This document shows positions 26,101 to 34,649 of a DNA stretch of 64,000 bases, piece by piece. The DNA lies in NCBI RefSeq assembly GCF_036345255.1, contig NZ_CP107783.1, forward strand, positions 1,612,001 through 1,676,000, written 5' to 3'. A model generated the notes under the pieces. It was not told where the DNA came from and made no database searches. It saw only the letters and a list, made by a program, of their open reading frames with translations. A program made the translations under genes and the position numbers. This DNA is from Streptomyces sp. NBC_00569. Its GTDB lineage: Bacteria > Actinomycetota > Actinomycetes > Streptomycetales > Streptomycetaceae. The first letter of the stretch is position 1, and each line of letters begins with the position of its first letter.

Positions 26101-27952
26101 CGGCCGTGTGAAGCCGAGCGGCCTCGGCGGTGAGCTCCTCGATGTCGGCGTGGTGGTCGGCGAAGGCGTCCGGGCGCGCGAGGAAGGTGACGGCGCGGGT
26201 GGCGGCCGCGGCGATGTCCCCCGCGAGGTCGTCGGCGAGGGTGTCGATGCGGTCGACGTCCGCATACCTGAGTTCCTTGAGGGTGAGCAACCGGCCCTGC
26301 GCTCCGCGCAGTTCGGTGATGCGGCCGACCCATTCGTGGGCACTTCGCGGCACCTCCCCCCGGATCCTGCGTACCAGGCCCGCGATGTGCGAGGCCGCGT
26401 CGGCGAGCGCGTCGGCGGCCTGCCGGGTCAGCGTCCGGACCGTCTCGTACTCGGCAAGGACCTGTCGCGCCGTAGCCCGCATGGCCTCCAACGGTCCGTT
26501 CATGGCGCCGAGTTCGGGGTCAGTGAGCCAGTGGTAGGTGTCGGCGGCGCGCTCGCAGGACGCGGCGAGCGTCTCGTAGGCGTTCGCGGTGGGGGCGTGC
26601 GCGGTCCCGGCGACGGCGCGGGCGACGGACAGGCAGTCGGAGATGCCCCGTACGAGATCGGCGTTGCCGATGCGGGTCAGCGTCTCGTCGCCACCCGGCG
26701 CTTCGGCGGGGTAGGTGTCGGCGGTGAACGGAGTGTGCCACGTCTGGAGCGGGTGCACGCGTGCCGGCTCATCGGTCTCGTCGGACCGGAGCAGCACGAG
26801 GGTGCCGTCGTCGAAGACGGCGTGGCCGCGGCAGGTGAGCGGGGCAGCGACTTCCTTGCGGATCACGTTGTACGGGAGCAGCAGGGTGCGGCCCGCGGCC
26901 CGGGCGCGGAAGACGTACAGGACGTCCTCGCCGTTCGGTGAGCGCACCGTCCTGTCGTAAGCCAGGCCCGTGGTGTCGAGCGCGTCGAACGTCTTGTGCG
27001 TGCCGGTGGCCAGGCAGTAACCGCCGGGGAAGAGGATGCCCTGGTCGTCGGGGAGGACACGGCAGCCCTGGCCGATGCCGTCGAGGCGTGCGACGGTCTT
27101 GGTGAGGGTGCTGAAGACCAGGTGGCGCCAGGTGTCCTCCTTGTACGGGCGGATGCGCAGCAGGATCAGGGGGCCGACGCGTGCGTGCGCGATGTCGGCG
27201 TCCGCGAGGGACTGCAGCGGCTCGTCGACCGGTTCGGAGTGGATGCAGTCACCGGTCTCGGTGTCGTCCTCGGCCTTGACGGTCAGGGCGCCGCCGACGG
27301 TGGACACGTACACCTCTCCGCCGATGGAGACGTGCGGGTGACGCCCCGGAACGTGGTCCTCGCGGGCCGCGTCCCGCCAGGTGACGCCGTGTGCGGGCGG
27401 CAGCACGTCATCACGCTCGCCGCGCGCGTCGAGGAACCGCACGCCACCGCGGCCGTCGTGCTCCCAGCGCAGCACGCGGATGTCGTCGGCCTTCTCGCCT
27501 GTCTGGAAGACGGCGAGCAGCTTGCCCTCGACATCGCGGAGTTGAAGGAGTCTTGCCTGGCGGTAGTAGCGGAAGAGCGCGGCCAACTCCGCCACGAACG
27601 CGGGGTCGTCGAGGAGGCCGGGGACGGCATCGTCGGGCAGCCGGGCCAGGTCGCGGTCGTGGAGGGTGAAGACGTCGCCGATGTCGGGTGTGCGGACGCC
27701 CGGCGAGGTGCGCAGACCGAGCAGCAGAACGTCCCCCACGGCGACGACGTCGCGCGCGAGCCGCGGCTCGTCGGTGCGCACGGCCTCGCTCGCGGCGAGC
27801 GTCAGGTCGGTGGAGCCGAACGCGGCGACGCGGCGGTCGTTGAGCGCCGTGGCGCGGTCGGTCAACTCCTGTGCCTGAAGTGCGAGTCGATCGCGCAGGA
27901 CTTCGTACGTGCCCGCGTCCAGGCCGGTCCGCGGTTCCGTTCCGGTGGCCAT
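23108..27952 (-). CDS. Giant AAA+ ATPase (DUF3686 / DNA-repair-ATPase family)
   Basis: The 1614-residue protein has a beta-rich N-terminal region (about 50-400, repeated short strands such as GKLLAVFQTGEKADDIRVLRW). A long helical, partly coiled-coil middle (about 400-1000) follows. A C-terminal AAA+ module carries Walker A PPGYGKSTL near residue 1245 and Walker B VLLHLDDIQHT near 1307. A sensor-like MSGNPYTESG follows at about 1360. The architecture fits the family annotated in streptomycetes as DNA repair ATPase, although that function is not demonstrated. It follows the flotillin gene by 104 bases on the same strand, so I infer work at the flotillin membrane scaffold. There is no export signal. 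Confidence 0.85.
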   Translation of the reverse strand: MATGTEPRTGLDAGTYEVLRDRLALQAQELTDRATALNDRRVAAFGSTDLTLAASEAVRTDEPRLARDVVAVGDVLLLGLRTSPGVRTPDIGDVFTLHDRDLARLPDDAVPGLLDDPAFVAELAALFRYYRQARLLQLRDVEGKLLAVFQTGEKADDIRVLRWEHDGRGGVRFLDARGERDDVLPPAHGVTWRDAAREDHVPGRHPHVSIGGEVYVSTVGGALTVKAEDDTETGDCIHSEPVDEPLQSLADADIAHARVGPLILLRIRPYKEDTWRHLVFSTLTKTVARLDGIGQGCRVLPDDQGILFPGGYCLATGTHKTFDALDTTGLAYDRTVRSPNGEDVLYVFRARAAGRTLLLPYNVIRKEVAAPLTCRGHAVFDDGTLVLLRSDETDEPARVHPLQTWHTPFTADTYPAEAPGGDETLTRIGNADLVRGISDCLSVARAVAGTAHAPTANAYETLAASCERAADTYHWLTDPELGAMNGPLEAMRATARQVLAEYETVRTLTRQAADALADAASHIAGLVRRIRGEVPRSAHEWVGRITELRGAQGRLLTLKELRYADVDRIDTLADDLAGDIAAAATRAVTFLARPDAFADHHADIEELTAEAARLHTAAEAAPLAARVADLAEQLQTVTDIVTGLDVGETTVRTGILERIAEVLAGVNRARATLDARRRELTVNEGRAEFAAEFSLLGQAVSGALAVADTPQSCDDHIARLLLQLESLEGRFADSDDFLAGLEAKRTEIHEAFAARKQTLADARARHTERLAVSAHRVMETVTRRLAALASPDDITTYLASDPRVAKVRRTIDELRTLDDQVRAEELDGRLAVARRHALRTLRDRTDLYTDGGTAVRLGRHRFPVNAQPQELTLVPHGDGMAIALGGTDYRAPVTDPDFTELRPYWTQLLPSENETVYRAEHLAARLLAEHGADALLAADDLRALVRTAAEKSYDEGYERGVHDHDATVILTALLRLRSGAGLLRHTPAARAAAQQFWAFGADEGEREQWTRRAVSLARARDTFGLAPVIADWCAELAARIGDAPAADYLFEELTSAPDGFVTSAATRTFLDKFRRAVDSSAYEADLAGVTDPAARRSLAEAWLSSYAASTGEGDTDLPEAVAVEVCPGLARYDNDAPLTVTVDGLLGTHPRLDGRRITLRLDELLTRTRQFRERAVPGFRTYQSRRAALVAAERAALRLDEHRPHVLPAFVRSRLIDEVYLPLIGDNLTRQLGTDGGLLLLVSPPGYGKSTLVEYVAERLGMLLVKVNGPALGHQVTSLDPAQAPDATARQEVEKINFALEAGNNVLLHLDDIQHTSPGLLQKFIALCDAQRRMDGVRNGVSRTYDLRGKRFAVCMSGNPYTESGALFRIPDMLANRADVWNLGDVLTGRQDAFAVSFVENALTANDHLAPLAGRDRAELDALLRLAADGPSSGARPGGRGPAARTDGLSHPFAPAETERIVAVLRHLLTARTTLLTVNAAYIASAAQSEDARTEPRFQLQGSYRDMNKIAARIEPAMNDAELSAVLDDHYAAQAQTLTTGAEANLLKLAELRGTLAPQQAERWTELKAAHVRARTLGGADGDPAVRAVAALGLVADRIAAVESAITRVTAPGE

Positions 27953-28056
27953 GCCCGGTCTCCCTTTCCGGCTCTGCTGCTACGTGTGCAGGCGCTTGGG
28001 CACGCCCGGACCCGCGGACCTCGATACCGCGGCCCGGGCGCGATTCGCTGGGCTGA

Positions 28057-30099
28057 TCAGTTCCTGCGCGATCCGTTCAGCTCGGCGAGCGGCAGGTCCG
28101 CGATGCCCAGCTGACCTGCCTTGTCGAGCAGTTCACGCACCTGCCCGGCCTGCTCTCCACCGCCCTTCATGAGCCTCATCAGCAGCGCGGAGACGGTGAG
28201 GTTCTGCGCGGGCGAAGAGACCGAGCCGAGAATCTTCGCGATGTCCTCGGTGAAGCTCTCGGTGCCGTCCAGCCACGGCTTGGCCAGCGCCTGCGCGGTC
28301 TCGGAGTGCTGGACGAAGGCGTCTACGCCCTTGCCGAGCGCGATCGAGGACACCAGCCGGTCGAAGAAGACGGACTCGCCGCCGACGATGTTGATGTCCG
28401 CGTTCTCCAGGCCGGTCGCAAGCACCGTCGCCTGGGCCTCGGCGACCTGCCGCTGCACGTCCAGGCCCGCGAGCCGGATCTCCTTCTCGGCCTGCAGGCG
28501 CAGCCGGTACTCCTCGTGCCCGCGCGACGCCTCGTCCAGGGCGGCCATCGCGACGGCTTTCTGATTGATGCCCTCGGCCTCCGCCTTCAGCTTCTCCGCG
28601 ATGGCGGTCGCCTCGGCCAGCGCCTTCGCGCGGGCCCCCTCCGCCTCGGCGCGCATCCTGGCCTCGGTGGCCTCCGCCTCGGCACGGCCGGCCTTCTCGG
28701 TGACCTCGGCCTCCTTGTCGCGTACCTGCACCTCGGCGAGCCCGGCGGCCGCGCTCTCCGCCTGAATGCCGGCGGCGAGCTTGAGCTTGGCCTGCGCCTG
28801 CAGATCGGCCGACTTCAACTCGGCCTCAGCGAGAGTGAGTTGTTCGGCCGCCCGGTGGGTGGCGGCCTGCTCGGCCGCCTCCGCGGCCTTGATGTCCTTG
28901 ACGAGCTTCTCCTGCGCCTCGGCCTCCGCCGCGATGATGACGGCCTGCCGCCCGCGCTCGGCCTCCTCGACCGCGCGCAGTTTCTTGATCGACTCCTCCT
29001 GCTCGGCCACCGTGCGGTCCACGGCGACCCGCTCACGCACCACCTCGGCGATCTCCCGCTTCTCCGCCTCGACCTCCTTGTCGGCGGCGATCTTCGTCAG
29101 CTGTGTCTCCCGCTCCCGTGCGATGACCTCCAGCAGGCGGTCCTTCTCTATGCGCTCGTTCTCGACGGCGATGACCCGCTCGCGGTTCTTCTGCGCCACG
29201 GCGACCTCACGGGCCTGGTTCTCGCGCTGCACACCGAGTTTCTCCTCCGTGGCGAGGAACGCGCCCTGCGAGCGCAGCCGCTCCTCCTCCACCACCCGCG
29301 CCGTCTCGGCCTCCTCACGCGCCCGAACGGTGTCGATCTCCCGCTTCTGCTTGATCTCGGCGTCGGCCTGGCGGCGCTCCAGCTCCAGGATGGTCTCGCG
29401 GGCGTCGACGTTCTGCCGCGTGATCTCCTTCTCCTCCGTCCGCTGGAACTCGTTCGTGCGGACGTGCTCGATGGTCGTCAGCTCGGTGATCTTCCGGATG
29501 CCCTGCGCGTCGAGGACGTTGTTCGGGTCGAGCTGGGACAGCGGCGTCTGCTCCAGGTAGTCGATGGCCGCGTCCTCGAGGTGGTAGCCGTTCAGGTCCA
29601 CACCGATGACCTCGATGATGCGGAACCGCAGCTCCTCGCGCTTGGTGTACAGATCGGTGAAGTCCAGTTGCTTGCCGACCGTCTTGAGCGCCTCGGAGAA
29701 CTTCGCGTGGAACAGCTCCTGCAGCGTCTTCTGGTCGCTCGCCCGCTGGGTTCCCACGGCCTGGGCGACCTTGATGACGTCCTCGACGGTCTTGTTGACC
29801 TTCACGAAGAACGAGATACGGATGTCGGCACGGATGTTGTCCTGGCAGATCAGCCCGTCCCGGCCGGTCCGGGTGATCTCGATGGCCTTCACCGAGATGT
29901 CCATCACCTCGGCCTTGTGCAGCACCGGCAGCACGACCTGCCCGGTGAACGTCACGTCCACCTTGCGGATCTTCGAGACGATCAGAGCCTTGCCCTGCTC
30001 CACCTTGCGGAACAGCCGGGTGAACACGAGCAGCAGCGCGGCGACGACGATCAGGACAACGACGACGGACACGCCGATGCCCACGGAGGTGGCATCCAT
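28057..30099 (-). CDS. Flotillin-like SPFH/band-7 membrane scaffold protein (YqiK/FloT type)
   Basis: The 680-residue protein has an N-terminal membrane segment (residues about 5-28, VGIGVSVVVVLIVVAALLLV) and an SPFH domain (about 30-200). A very long charged coiled coil (about 205-550) is rich in EA, EAE and AEA repeats typical of flotillins. The C-terminal domain (about 560-680) contains GGESVFFDRLVSSIALGKGV. Flotillins oligomerise into membrane microdomain scaffolds. ATG 30099 has AAAGGAC upstream; an extension to 30180 adds nothing conserved. It sits between an NfeD/YqiJ-like partner and the giant ATPase. Confidence 0.93.
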   Translation of the reverse strand: MDATSVGIGVSVVVVLIVVAALLLVFTRLFRKVEQGKALIVSKIRKVDVTFTGQVVLPVLHKAEVMDISVKAIEITRTGRDGLICQDNIRADIRISFFVKVNKTVEDVIKVAQAVGTQRASDQKTLQELFHAKFSEALKTVGKQLDFTDLYTKREELRFRIIEVIGVDLNGYHLEDAAIDYLEQTPLSQLDPNNVLDAQGIRKITELTTIEHVRTNEFQRTEEKEITRQNVDARETILELERRQADAEIKQKREIDTVRAREEAETARVVEEERLRSQGAFLATEEKLGVQRENQAREVAVAQKNRERVIAVENERIEKDRLLEVIARERETQLTKIAADKEVEAEKREIAEVVRERVAVDRTVAEQEESIKKLRAVEEAERGRQAVIIAAEAEAQEKLVKDIKAAEAAEQAATHRAAEQLTLAEAELKSADLQAQAKLKLAAGIQAESAAAGLAEVQVRDKEAEVTEKAGRAEAEATEARMRAEAEGARAKALAEATAIAEKLKAEAEGINQKAVAMAALDEASRGHEEYRLRLQAEKEIRLAGLDVQRQVAEAQATVLATGLENADINIVGGESVFFDRLVSSIALGKGVDAFVQHSETAQALAKPWLDGTESFTEDIAKILGSVSSPAQNLTVSALLMRLMKGGGEQAGQVRELLDKAGQLGIADLPLAELNGSRRN

Positions 30100-30245
30100 G
30101 ATGAAGTCCTTTGGATTCAGGGACAGTTGACGCCCCTGGATGAAGAAGGAGAGAGACATGCCGGGGCAGCGGTGCGGCACCGCCCGGGTGGGACCCGCGG
30201 GACAGCGGGGCGGGCCGCGCCCGCCCTCTCAGCGGCCCTGTTCCC

Positions 30246-30680
30246 TCAGGGCCCTGCCGCCAGGGAGGGGTCCCTCACGACCGCCGGGCGTGGCCCCGAC
30301 ACCACGTCGGAGCGAGCCGGGTCCGTCGGCGGCTCGGCCGGCGAGCCCATGAGGCGGCGGGCCACCCACCGGCCGAGCACGGGCGAGCCGATCAGCAGCA
30401 CCGCTTCGAGTGCGGCATGCGTCATTCCGTCCGGAGCGACCCGCTCGGCCAGCGTCGAACCGGTCACCGTGGCGACCCACGCGACGGCGATCACCAAGGA
30501 GACGGCGCCGGCAACGGGCACTCCCCCGAGCCCCCACGCGTCCAGCTCGACATCGGCATCGAACGCATCGGCCCCGACCCTGCCCAGCGCGACCGACACC
30601 CAGAACCCGCAGGAGACAATGAGCGCGGCGGTGAAGAGCAGTCCCGGAAAACCGACCGCCGCAGCGACGAACTCCCCCAT
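30246..30680 (-). CDS. Small membrane protein, NfeD/YqiJ-like flotillin partner
   Basis: The 144-residue protein has three hydrophobic segments: GFPGLLFTAALIVSCGFWVS; VAGAVSLVIAVAWVATV; and a third around LEAVLLIGSPVLGRWVA. A short polar tail follows. Flotillin operons commonly begin with an NfeD/YuaF/YqiJ membrane protein; position and topology fit that, though the soluble OB-fold domain of full-length members is absent. ATG 30680 is chosen because upstream codons (to 30878) translate to Arg/Pro-rich sequence crossing a strong hairpin. The gap to flotillin is 146 bases. Confidence 0.65.
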   Translation of the reverse strand: MGEFVAAAVGFPGLLFTAALIVSCGFWVSVALGRVGADAFDADVELDAWGLGGVPVAGAVSLVIAVAWVATVTGSTLAERVAPDGMTHAALEAVLLIGSPVLGRWVARRLMGSPAEPPTDPARSDVVSGPRPAVVRDPSLAAGP

Positions 30681-30715
30681 CCCCCGACCCCCGTTCGGTA
30701 CACCCCTCGGCTCCG

Positions 30716-30755
30716 CCCTGGTGCCGGGCCTCGCTCGCGAAGCCCGGCACCAGGG
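30716..30755. repeat. 14-bp perfect inverted repeat upstream of the flotillin operon
   Basis: ccctggtgccgggc (30716-30729) and its exact complement (30742-30755) flank a 12-base spacer. It starts 36 bases upstream of the NfeD-like ATG, so it may form a 5'-UTR hairpin or a promoter-proximal regulatory site. Confidence 0.7.
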
Positions 30756-31280
30756 TCGGCCCCCGTTCCTGCCACACCCATCCTGAGGCGTCTGCGACGC
30801 CCGGCGCATTGCCGTACACCGGCAGTCTTTATGACTCTTTGATGCCGGTGCCGGACGTGACCGGCGCCCCGGCGCCACCCGGCTGAGCCGCTCCGTCGAG
30901 TGGCGCCGGGAAGGACGGCACCGTGGCGCGCCAGGAGGCGGCCGCGTCTTCCAGCGCCTCGGCCGCTCCCCCGGTCACCGCCCTCCGACAGGCAGCCGGA
31001 CCCCAGCAAGCACGAGCCGCATTCACCGCAGGCCAGGAGACAGTCAGGGCCGCGTTGAGGACTTGTACGGTTCCCACCGGTGTGCCGGGAAGTCTGGTCG
31101 GCGACGGGAGACAAGTCTCTTCGATGATCGGGGGCGCCGGCCATGGTTCTCGTCGCGAAATCCGGAGTCGCACCGCGCATCGCGGTCCTCCTGCCGGGTC
31201 TCGCCGCCCGCACGGTCCTGTCGACATCCGCCCCCTGCCTCACGGTGTTCTCCGCTCGCCGACTGTCTCCCCCGTGCCAT
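30756..31280. other. Intergenic stretch upstream of the flotillin operon
   Basis: No convincing gene is seen on either strand. Short frames are low-complexity, and there is no tRNA-like or rRNA-like segment. The flotillin-operon promoter should lie at the left side of this stretch; I could not pick hexamers with confidence. Confidence 0.3.
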
Positions 31281-31469
31281 CACACCGCCGCCGGTAGCCA
31301 CCCCGGACGACACCGCGCTGGAGGTCGCCGCCCTCATGGCCCAGGTCCGCAGTCCTGTGGTCGCGGTGGCCGAGAAGACCGGCACGGCACCCACCCGCCC
31401 GGAGTGATCACCGCCTCCCACCTGCGGCACGAACTCCTCGACGCCTCAGGCTCCTTGCCCCCACCATGA
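31281..31469 (+). pseudogene. Frameshifted CBS-domain remnant
   Basis: One frame reads PVATPDDTALEVAALMAQ, then VRSPVVAVAEKTG, the first half of a CBS domain, and stops at 31407. The next frame continues GVITASHLRHELLDA, the second half, and ends at TGA 31467-31469. A complete CBS unit normally has both halves in one frame, so a frameshift near 31385 has broken it. No intact gene surrounds it, implying a fragment of a larger CBS-domain protein. Its partner is unknown. Confidence 0.6.
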
Positions 31470-31493
31470 CGGCGGAGCACCTCACCTCGGCCT

Positions 31494-33086
31494 TCAGTGG
31501 CCGATCTCGAACCGGGGTGGCTTGAGGCCTTTGAGGCACGCGGTGTTCGGGGCGGTCGGGGTGTCGAAGAACGAGACGGTGATCTTCTGCGCGCACTTCG
31601 ACGTGGCGAACACCACGTGGGGTTCGTAGGGGACGGTGACGACCTTGGCCTTGCTCAGCGTGCGGGCGACGTACGGCCCGTTGTCCGCACCGGTCTGGGA
31701 GTCGAACCCGCCCGAGATGGCGAGCGTGGGAATGTCGCTGCGCGTGACGTCCCGGATCGAGCGCGGCGCCGCGGGGATGTTCCAGATGTCGCAGTCCGGG
31801 CGCAGGAACGTGAGCTGTGGGGCCTGGGCCTGTACCGAGCGGGGGAACGACGGGAACGCTTCCTGCCCGCCCCGGAGCGCCTCCTCCTGGCTCTCGTACG
31901 GCGTCCACTCGCTGCAGAAGACGCCGTAGGAGAGTCCGTGGGCAACCCTTCCGACGGCCTGGGGGCTGAGCTTGCCGCCGGCCCACTGCTGGGCGATCCG
32001 CTGCGGCTTGCCGTGGGCCAGCTCGTCGAGGGCGAGGGGGACCTGGGGTGCCACGTGGGTGGCGGAGGTCATCCAGTTCACCAGAGCTCCGCCGTCCAGG
32101 ACGACCTTCACCGGCTTCGCGCGACCGGGGACCGTGACGGTGGTCGTGACCGGCTTGGCCTCCAGCTCACGCACGAGGCGGTCGAAGGTGGCCGACAGGT
32201 TCGGATAGCGGCGGTTGCACGCGGGCTGGTCGGCGCAGGCCTTGAACAGGCCGTCGAAGCCCTGCCGGGCGCTGCTCCAGGTCGCGGCCGATCCTGCCTT
32301 GGAGGGCGGCAGGATGCCGTCGATGCCGACCGACCGGAGTCCTTCCGGGTGCAGGCGCATGTAGATGAGCGCCAAGTCGGTGCCGTACGAGATGCCGTAC
32401 AGGTTCCACTGCTTGATGCGGAGTGCGGCTCGCAGGTCCGCGTAGTCGGCAGCGCTCTCGGTGTCGTTGTAGGCGCTGAGGTCGGTCCCGCGGGCCGCCA
32501 GTCGGTCGTGGCAGGCCTTCGTGGCCTCGACGTGCAGGCGCTCGGTGGACGGGGCGTCGTAGACGAGGCCGACCGCGCGGGCGTTGAACTTGTCGATGTC
32601 GGGGCAGGTGAGCCTCGGGGTGGCCGAGTACGTTCCCCGCTGGGACATGAAGATCACGTCCCGGTCGCGGTTCAGGCCGCCGTCGACCGCCATCTTCGCC
32701 TCTCCGACCGCGTCGTCGCCGGGTCCGCCGGCCAACCACACGATCGGGTCGGGTTTGGGCTCGGCGGCCAGGGCCGGCACGATCGCGACGCCGAGCTTGA
32801 TGCTTCGACCGTCCGGCTTGGCGCGGTTCCCGGGCACGGAGAGCGTTCCGCAGCGGGCCCCCTTGAGCTCGGGGATCGGCTCGGGTGTCTTCGGGCACGG
32901 GCCCGGCTCGTAGCGGGCGTCGCCCGCCTTGCCGGCGGTCGTTCCGATCGGCGTTCCGGTGTCCTCCCGCGCATGGGCAGGCGCGGCCAGCAGGCCGGTG
33001 ACGAGGAGTCCCGCCGCCGCACCGGCCGCTGTGGCGGGGATCCGTCGTACGGTGCGCCGACGGCTGGGCGCCTGATGGGAAGCCAT
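31494..33086 (-). CDS. Secreted alpha/beta-hydrolase peptidase, S33 tripeptidyl-aminopeptidase-like
   Basis: The 530-residue exported protein has a signal sequence (AAGLLVTGLLAAPAHA, cleavage near residue 39). The S33 features are an oxyanion motif LAGGPG at 119-123, the nucleophile S233 in LYGISYGTDLAL, the acid in SGGFDSQTGAD and the His in VPYEPHVVF. It carries paired cysteines (GPCPKTPEP, LTCPDID). It resembles Streptomyces SlpD/SlpE-type mycelium-associated aminopeptidases that trim tripeptides from protein N-termini. It is the second gene of a tandem pair, 12 bases after its paralogue, so the two are cotranscribed. Confidence 0.88.
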   Translation of the reverse strand: MASHQAPSRRRTVRRIPATAAGAAAGLLVTGLLAAPAHAREDTGTPIGTTAGKAGDARYEPGPCPKTPEPIPELKGARCGTLSVPGNRAKPDGRSIKLGVAIVPALAAEPKPDPIVWLAGGPGDDAVGEAKMAVDGGLNRDRDVIFMSQRGTYSATPRLTCPDIDKFNARAVGLVYDAPSTERLHVEATKACHDRLAARGTDLSAYNDTESAADYADLRAALRIKQWNLYGISYGTDLALIYMRLHPEGLRSVGIDGILPPSKAGSAATWSSARQGFDGLFKACADQPACNRRYPNLSATFDRLVRELEAKPVTTTVTVPGRAKPVKVVLDGGALVNWMTSATHVAPQVPLALDELAHGKPQRIAQQWAGGKLSPQAVGRVAHGLSYGVFCSEWTPYESQEEALRGGQEAFPSFPRSVQAQAPQLTFLRPDCDIWNIPAAPRSIRDVTRSDIPTLAISGGFDSQTGADNGPYVARTLSKAKVVTVPYEPHVVFATSKCAQKITVSFFDTPTAPNTACLKGLKPPRFEIGH

Positions 33087-33098
33087 CTGTCCTCCCGG

Positions 33099-34649
33099 TC
33101 ACTTCGGGGTGATCGTGAACGGTGGAGGCGTGAGCCCGGCCACGCAACGGGTGTCGGGCGCGGTCGGACGCGCAAGGAACGAGGCCAGCACCCTTTGCGC
33201 GCAGGGCGACTGCGGGACCACCCAGTGGGTGATTCCGGGGACGACCACGGAGGTCGAGCGGGACAGCGTACGGGCCGCTCCCTTCGCCCAACTCGCCCCG
33301 GTCTTCGCGTCGAACGTCCCGGAGACGAGGAGCGTCGGCACCGCACTGGTGGTGGCCACCCGCTGAATGGCGGCACGGTCCGGAACATCCCAGAGCCGGC
33401 ACGTCTCGTACTGGAAGGGCAGTTGCGGCACCTGGACCAGGACTGTGTCGGGCCAGCCGGGGAAGGCCCGGCGCCCCGCCTTCAGCACGTCGGATTCCGA
33501 AGAGCCCGGGGCCCATTCGCTGCACGCCACCGATTCCGTCAGCCCGTGCGCGGTCACGCCGACGGCCTGGACCGAGTCGGCCGCGCGGGCCTGCGCGAAG
33601 CGGTCGGGACGTCCATGGCCGAGTGCGTCGATCGCCGCCGGGACGTCCTTGGCCTTGACGGCATTGGCGACCAGCAGGTTCAGCACCGCGCCCCCGTCGA
33701 GGACCACCTTCACCGGGTGTCCGCCGCTCGGCGGCCTGGCGTTCAGCGTCAGCGGTTTCGCCTCCAGCCTGCGTACCTGCTCGGTCAGGGTGGTGGCGAG
33801 GTCCGGGTAGCGGCTCTTGCAACCGGGCTCGGCCGCGCACGCCTCCAGGATGTCGTCGATCCCCTCACGGGCGCTGCTCCAGCCCCACTGCAGGATCGCG
33901 TTCTGCGGAGGTGTGACGGAGTCGATCGCCACCGCGCGGATCCCCTTGGGGTGCAGGCGCAGGTAGGTGAGGGCGAGGTCGGAGCCGTAGGAGTACCCGT
34001 AGACGTTCCACCGGGCGATGCCCAGTGCCGTACGCAGGTCAGCGAAGTCTGCGGCGTTCTCAGTGGTGTTGTAGGCGCTCAGGTCGACGCCGTCGCCCTT
34101 CAGGCGGTCACGGCATTTCTTCACCGCGTCCAGCATGCGCCGCTGCGCCGCTGCCGAGTCGTAGCCCAGCCCGACGGCCTTCGCGTTGAACCGGTCGATC
34201 TCCGGGCAGGCGAGGTTCGGCTGGTCGTAGAGGTTTCCGCGCTGAGCCATGACGATCAGATCGCGGTTCTTGTTCAGACCGGAGTCGACCAGGATGGGAA
34301 TGTCGTCGATGGCGTCGCCGCCGGGGCCGCCCGCCATGAACACCACCGGGTCCGCGGAGGGCTTCGCCGCGGCGGCCTTGATGACGGCCACGGCCAGCTC
34401 GATGGTCCGGCCGCCGGTCCGGCCGCGGTTCTCGGGCACCACCAGGTGCCCGCACCGCGCCGTGCTCAGGGCATCCATCGGCTCGGGTGTCTTCGGACAG
34501 GGACCGGGCACGAACCGTGCCGTACCCACCGGGCTGGGCCCGGCAGTGCGAGCGAATGGTGTGGCGGCACTGCTCGGTGTCGAGCCGAACGCCGCCAGAC
34601 AGGCCAGAGCGGCCCCGGCAGCCGCCGCATGGAAGCGGTGCTGTCTCAT
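33099..34649 (-). CDS. Secreted alpha/beta-hydrolase peptidase, paralogue of the next gene
   Basis: The 516-residue protein shares the whole layout of its downstream neighbour: signal peptide (AAAAGAALACLAAFGSTPSSA), GPCPKTPEPMD, MAGGPGGDA, the nucleophile S220 in VYGYSYGSDLAL, the acid in VSGTFDAKTG and the His in VPGITHWVV. The two look like an old tandem duplication. ATG 34649 has AGGAACGG upstream; the open frame continues back to 35021, but that part lacks a signal peptide and is not coding. No regulator adjoins the pair. Confidence 0.88.
   Translation of the reverse strand: MRQHRFHAAAAGAALACLAAFGSTPSSAATPFARTAGPSPVGTARFVPGPCPKTPEPMDALSTARCGHLVVPENRGRTGGRTIELAVAVIKAAAAKPSADPVVFMAGGPGGDAIDDIPILVDSGLNKNRDLIVMAQRGNLYDQPNLACPEIDRFNAKAVGLGYDSAAAQRRMLDAVKKCRDRLKGDGVDLSAYNTTENAADFADLRTALGIARWNVYGYSYGSDLALTYLRLHPKGIRAVAIDSVTPPQNAILQWGWSSAREGIDDILEACAAEPGCKSRYPDLATTLTEQVRRLEAKPLTLNARPPSGGHPVKVVLDGGAVLNLLVANAVKAKDVPAAIDALGHGRPDRFAQARAADSVQAVGVTAHGLTESVACSEWAPGSSESDVLKAGRRAFPGWPDTVLVQVPQLPFQYETCRLWDVPDRAAIQRVATTSAVPTLLVSGTFDAKTGASWAKGAARTLSRSTSVVVPGITHWVVPQSPCAQRVLASFLARPTAPDTRCVAGLTPPPFTITPK

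Noticed and set aside
28306..30786. Very long plus-strand open frame (826 codons) opposite the flotillin gene
   Set aside because: The translation is a Leu/Arg/Asp-rich mirror of the flotillin coiled coil; the minus strand gives a complete SPFH protein with a ribosome site.
30246..30878. Longer start (30878) for the NfeD-like protein
   Set aside because: The extra 66 residues are Arg/Pro/Gly-rich and run through the 14-bp hairpin, as expected for untranslated leader.
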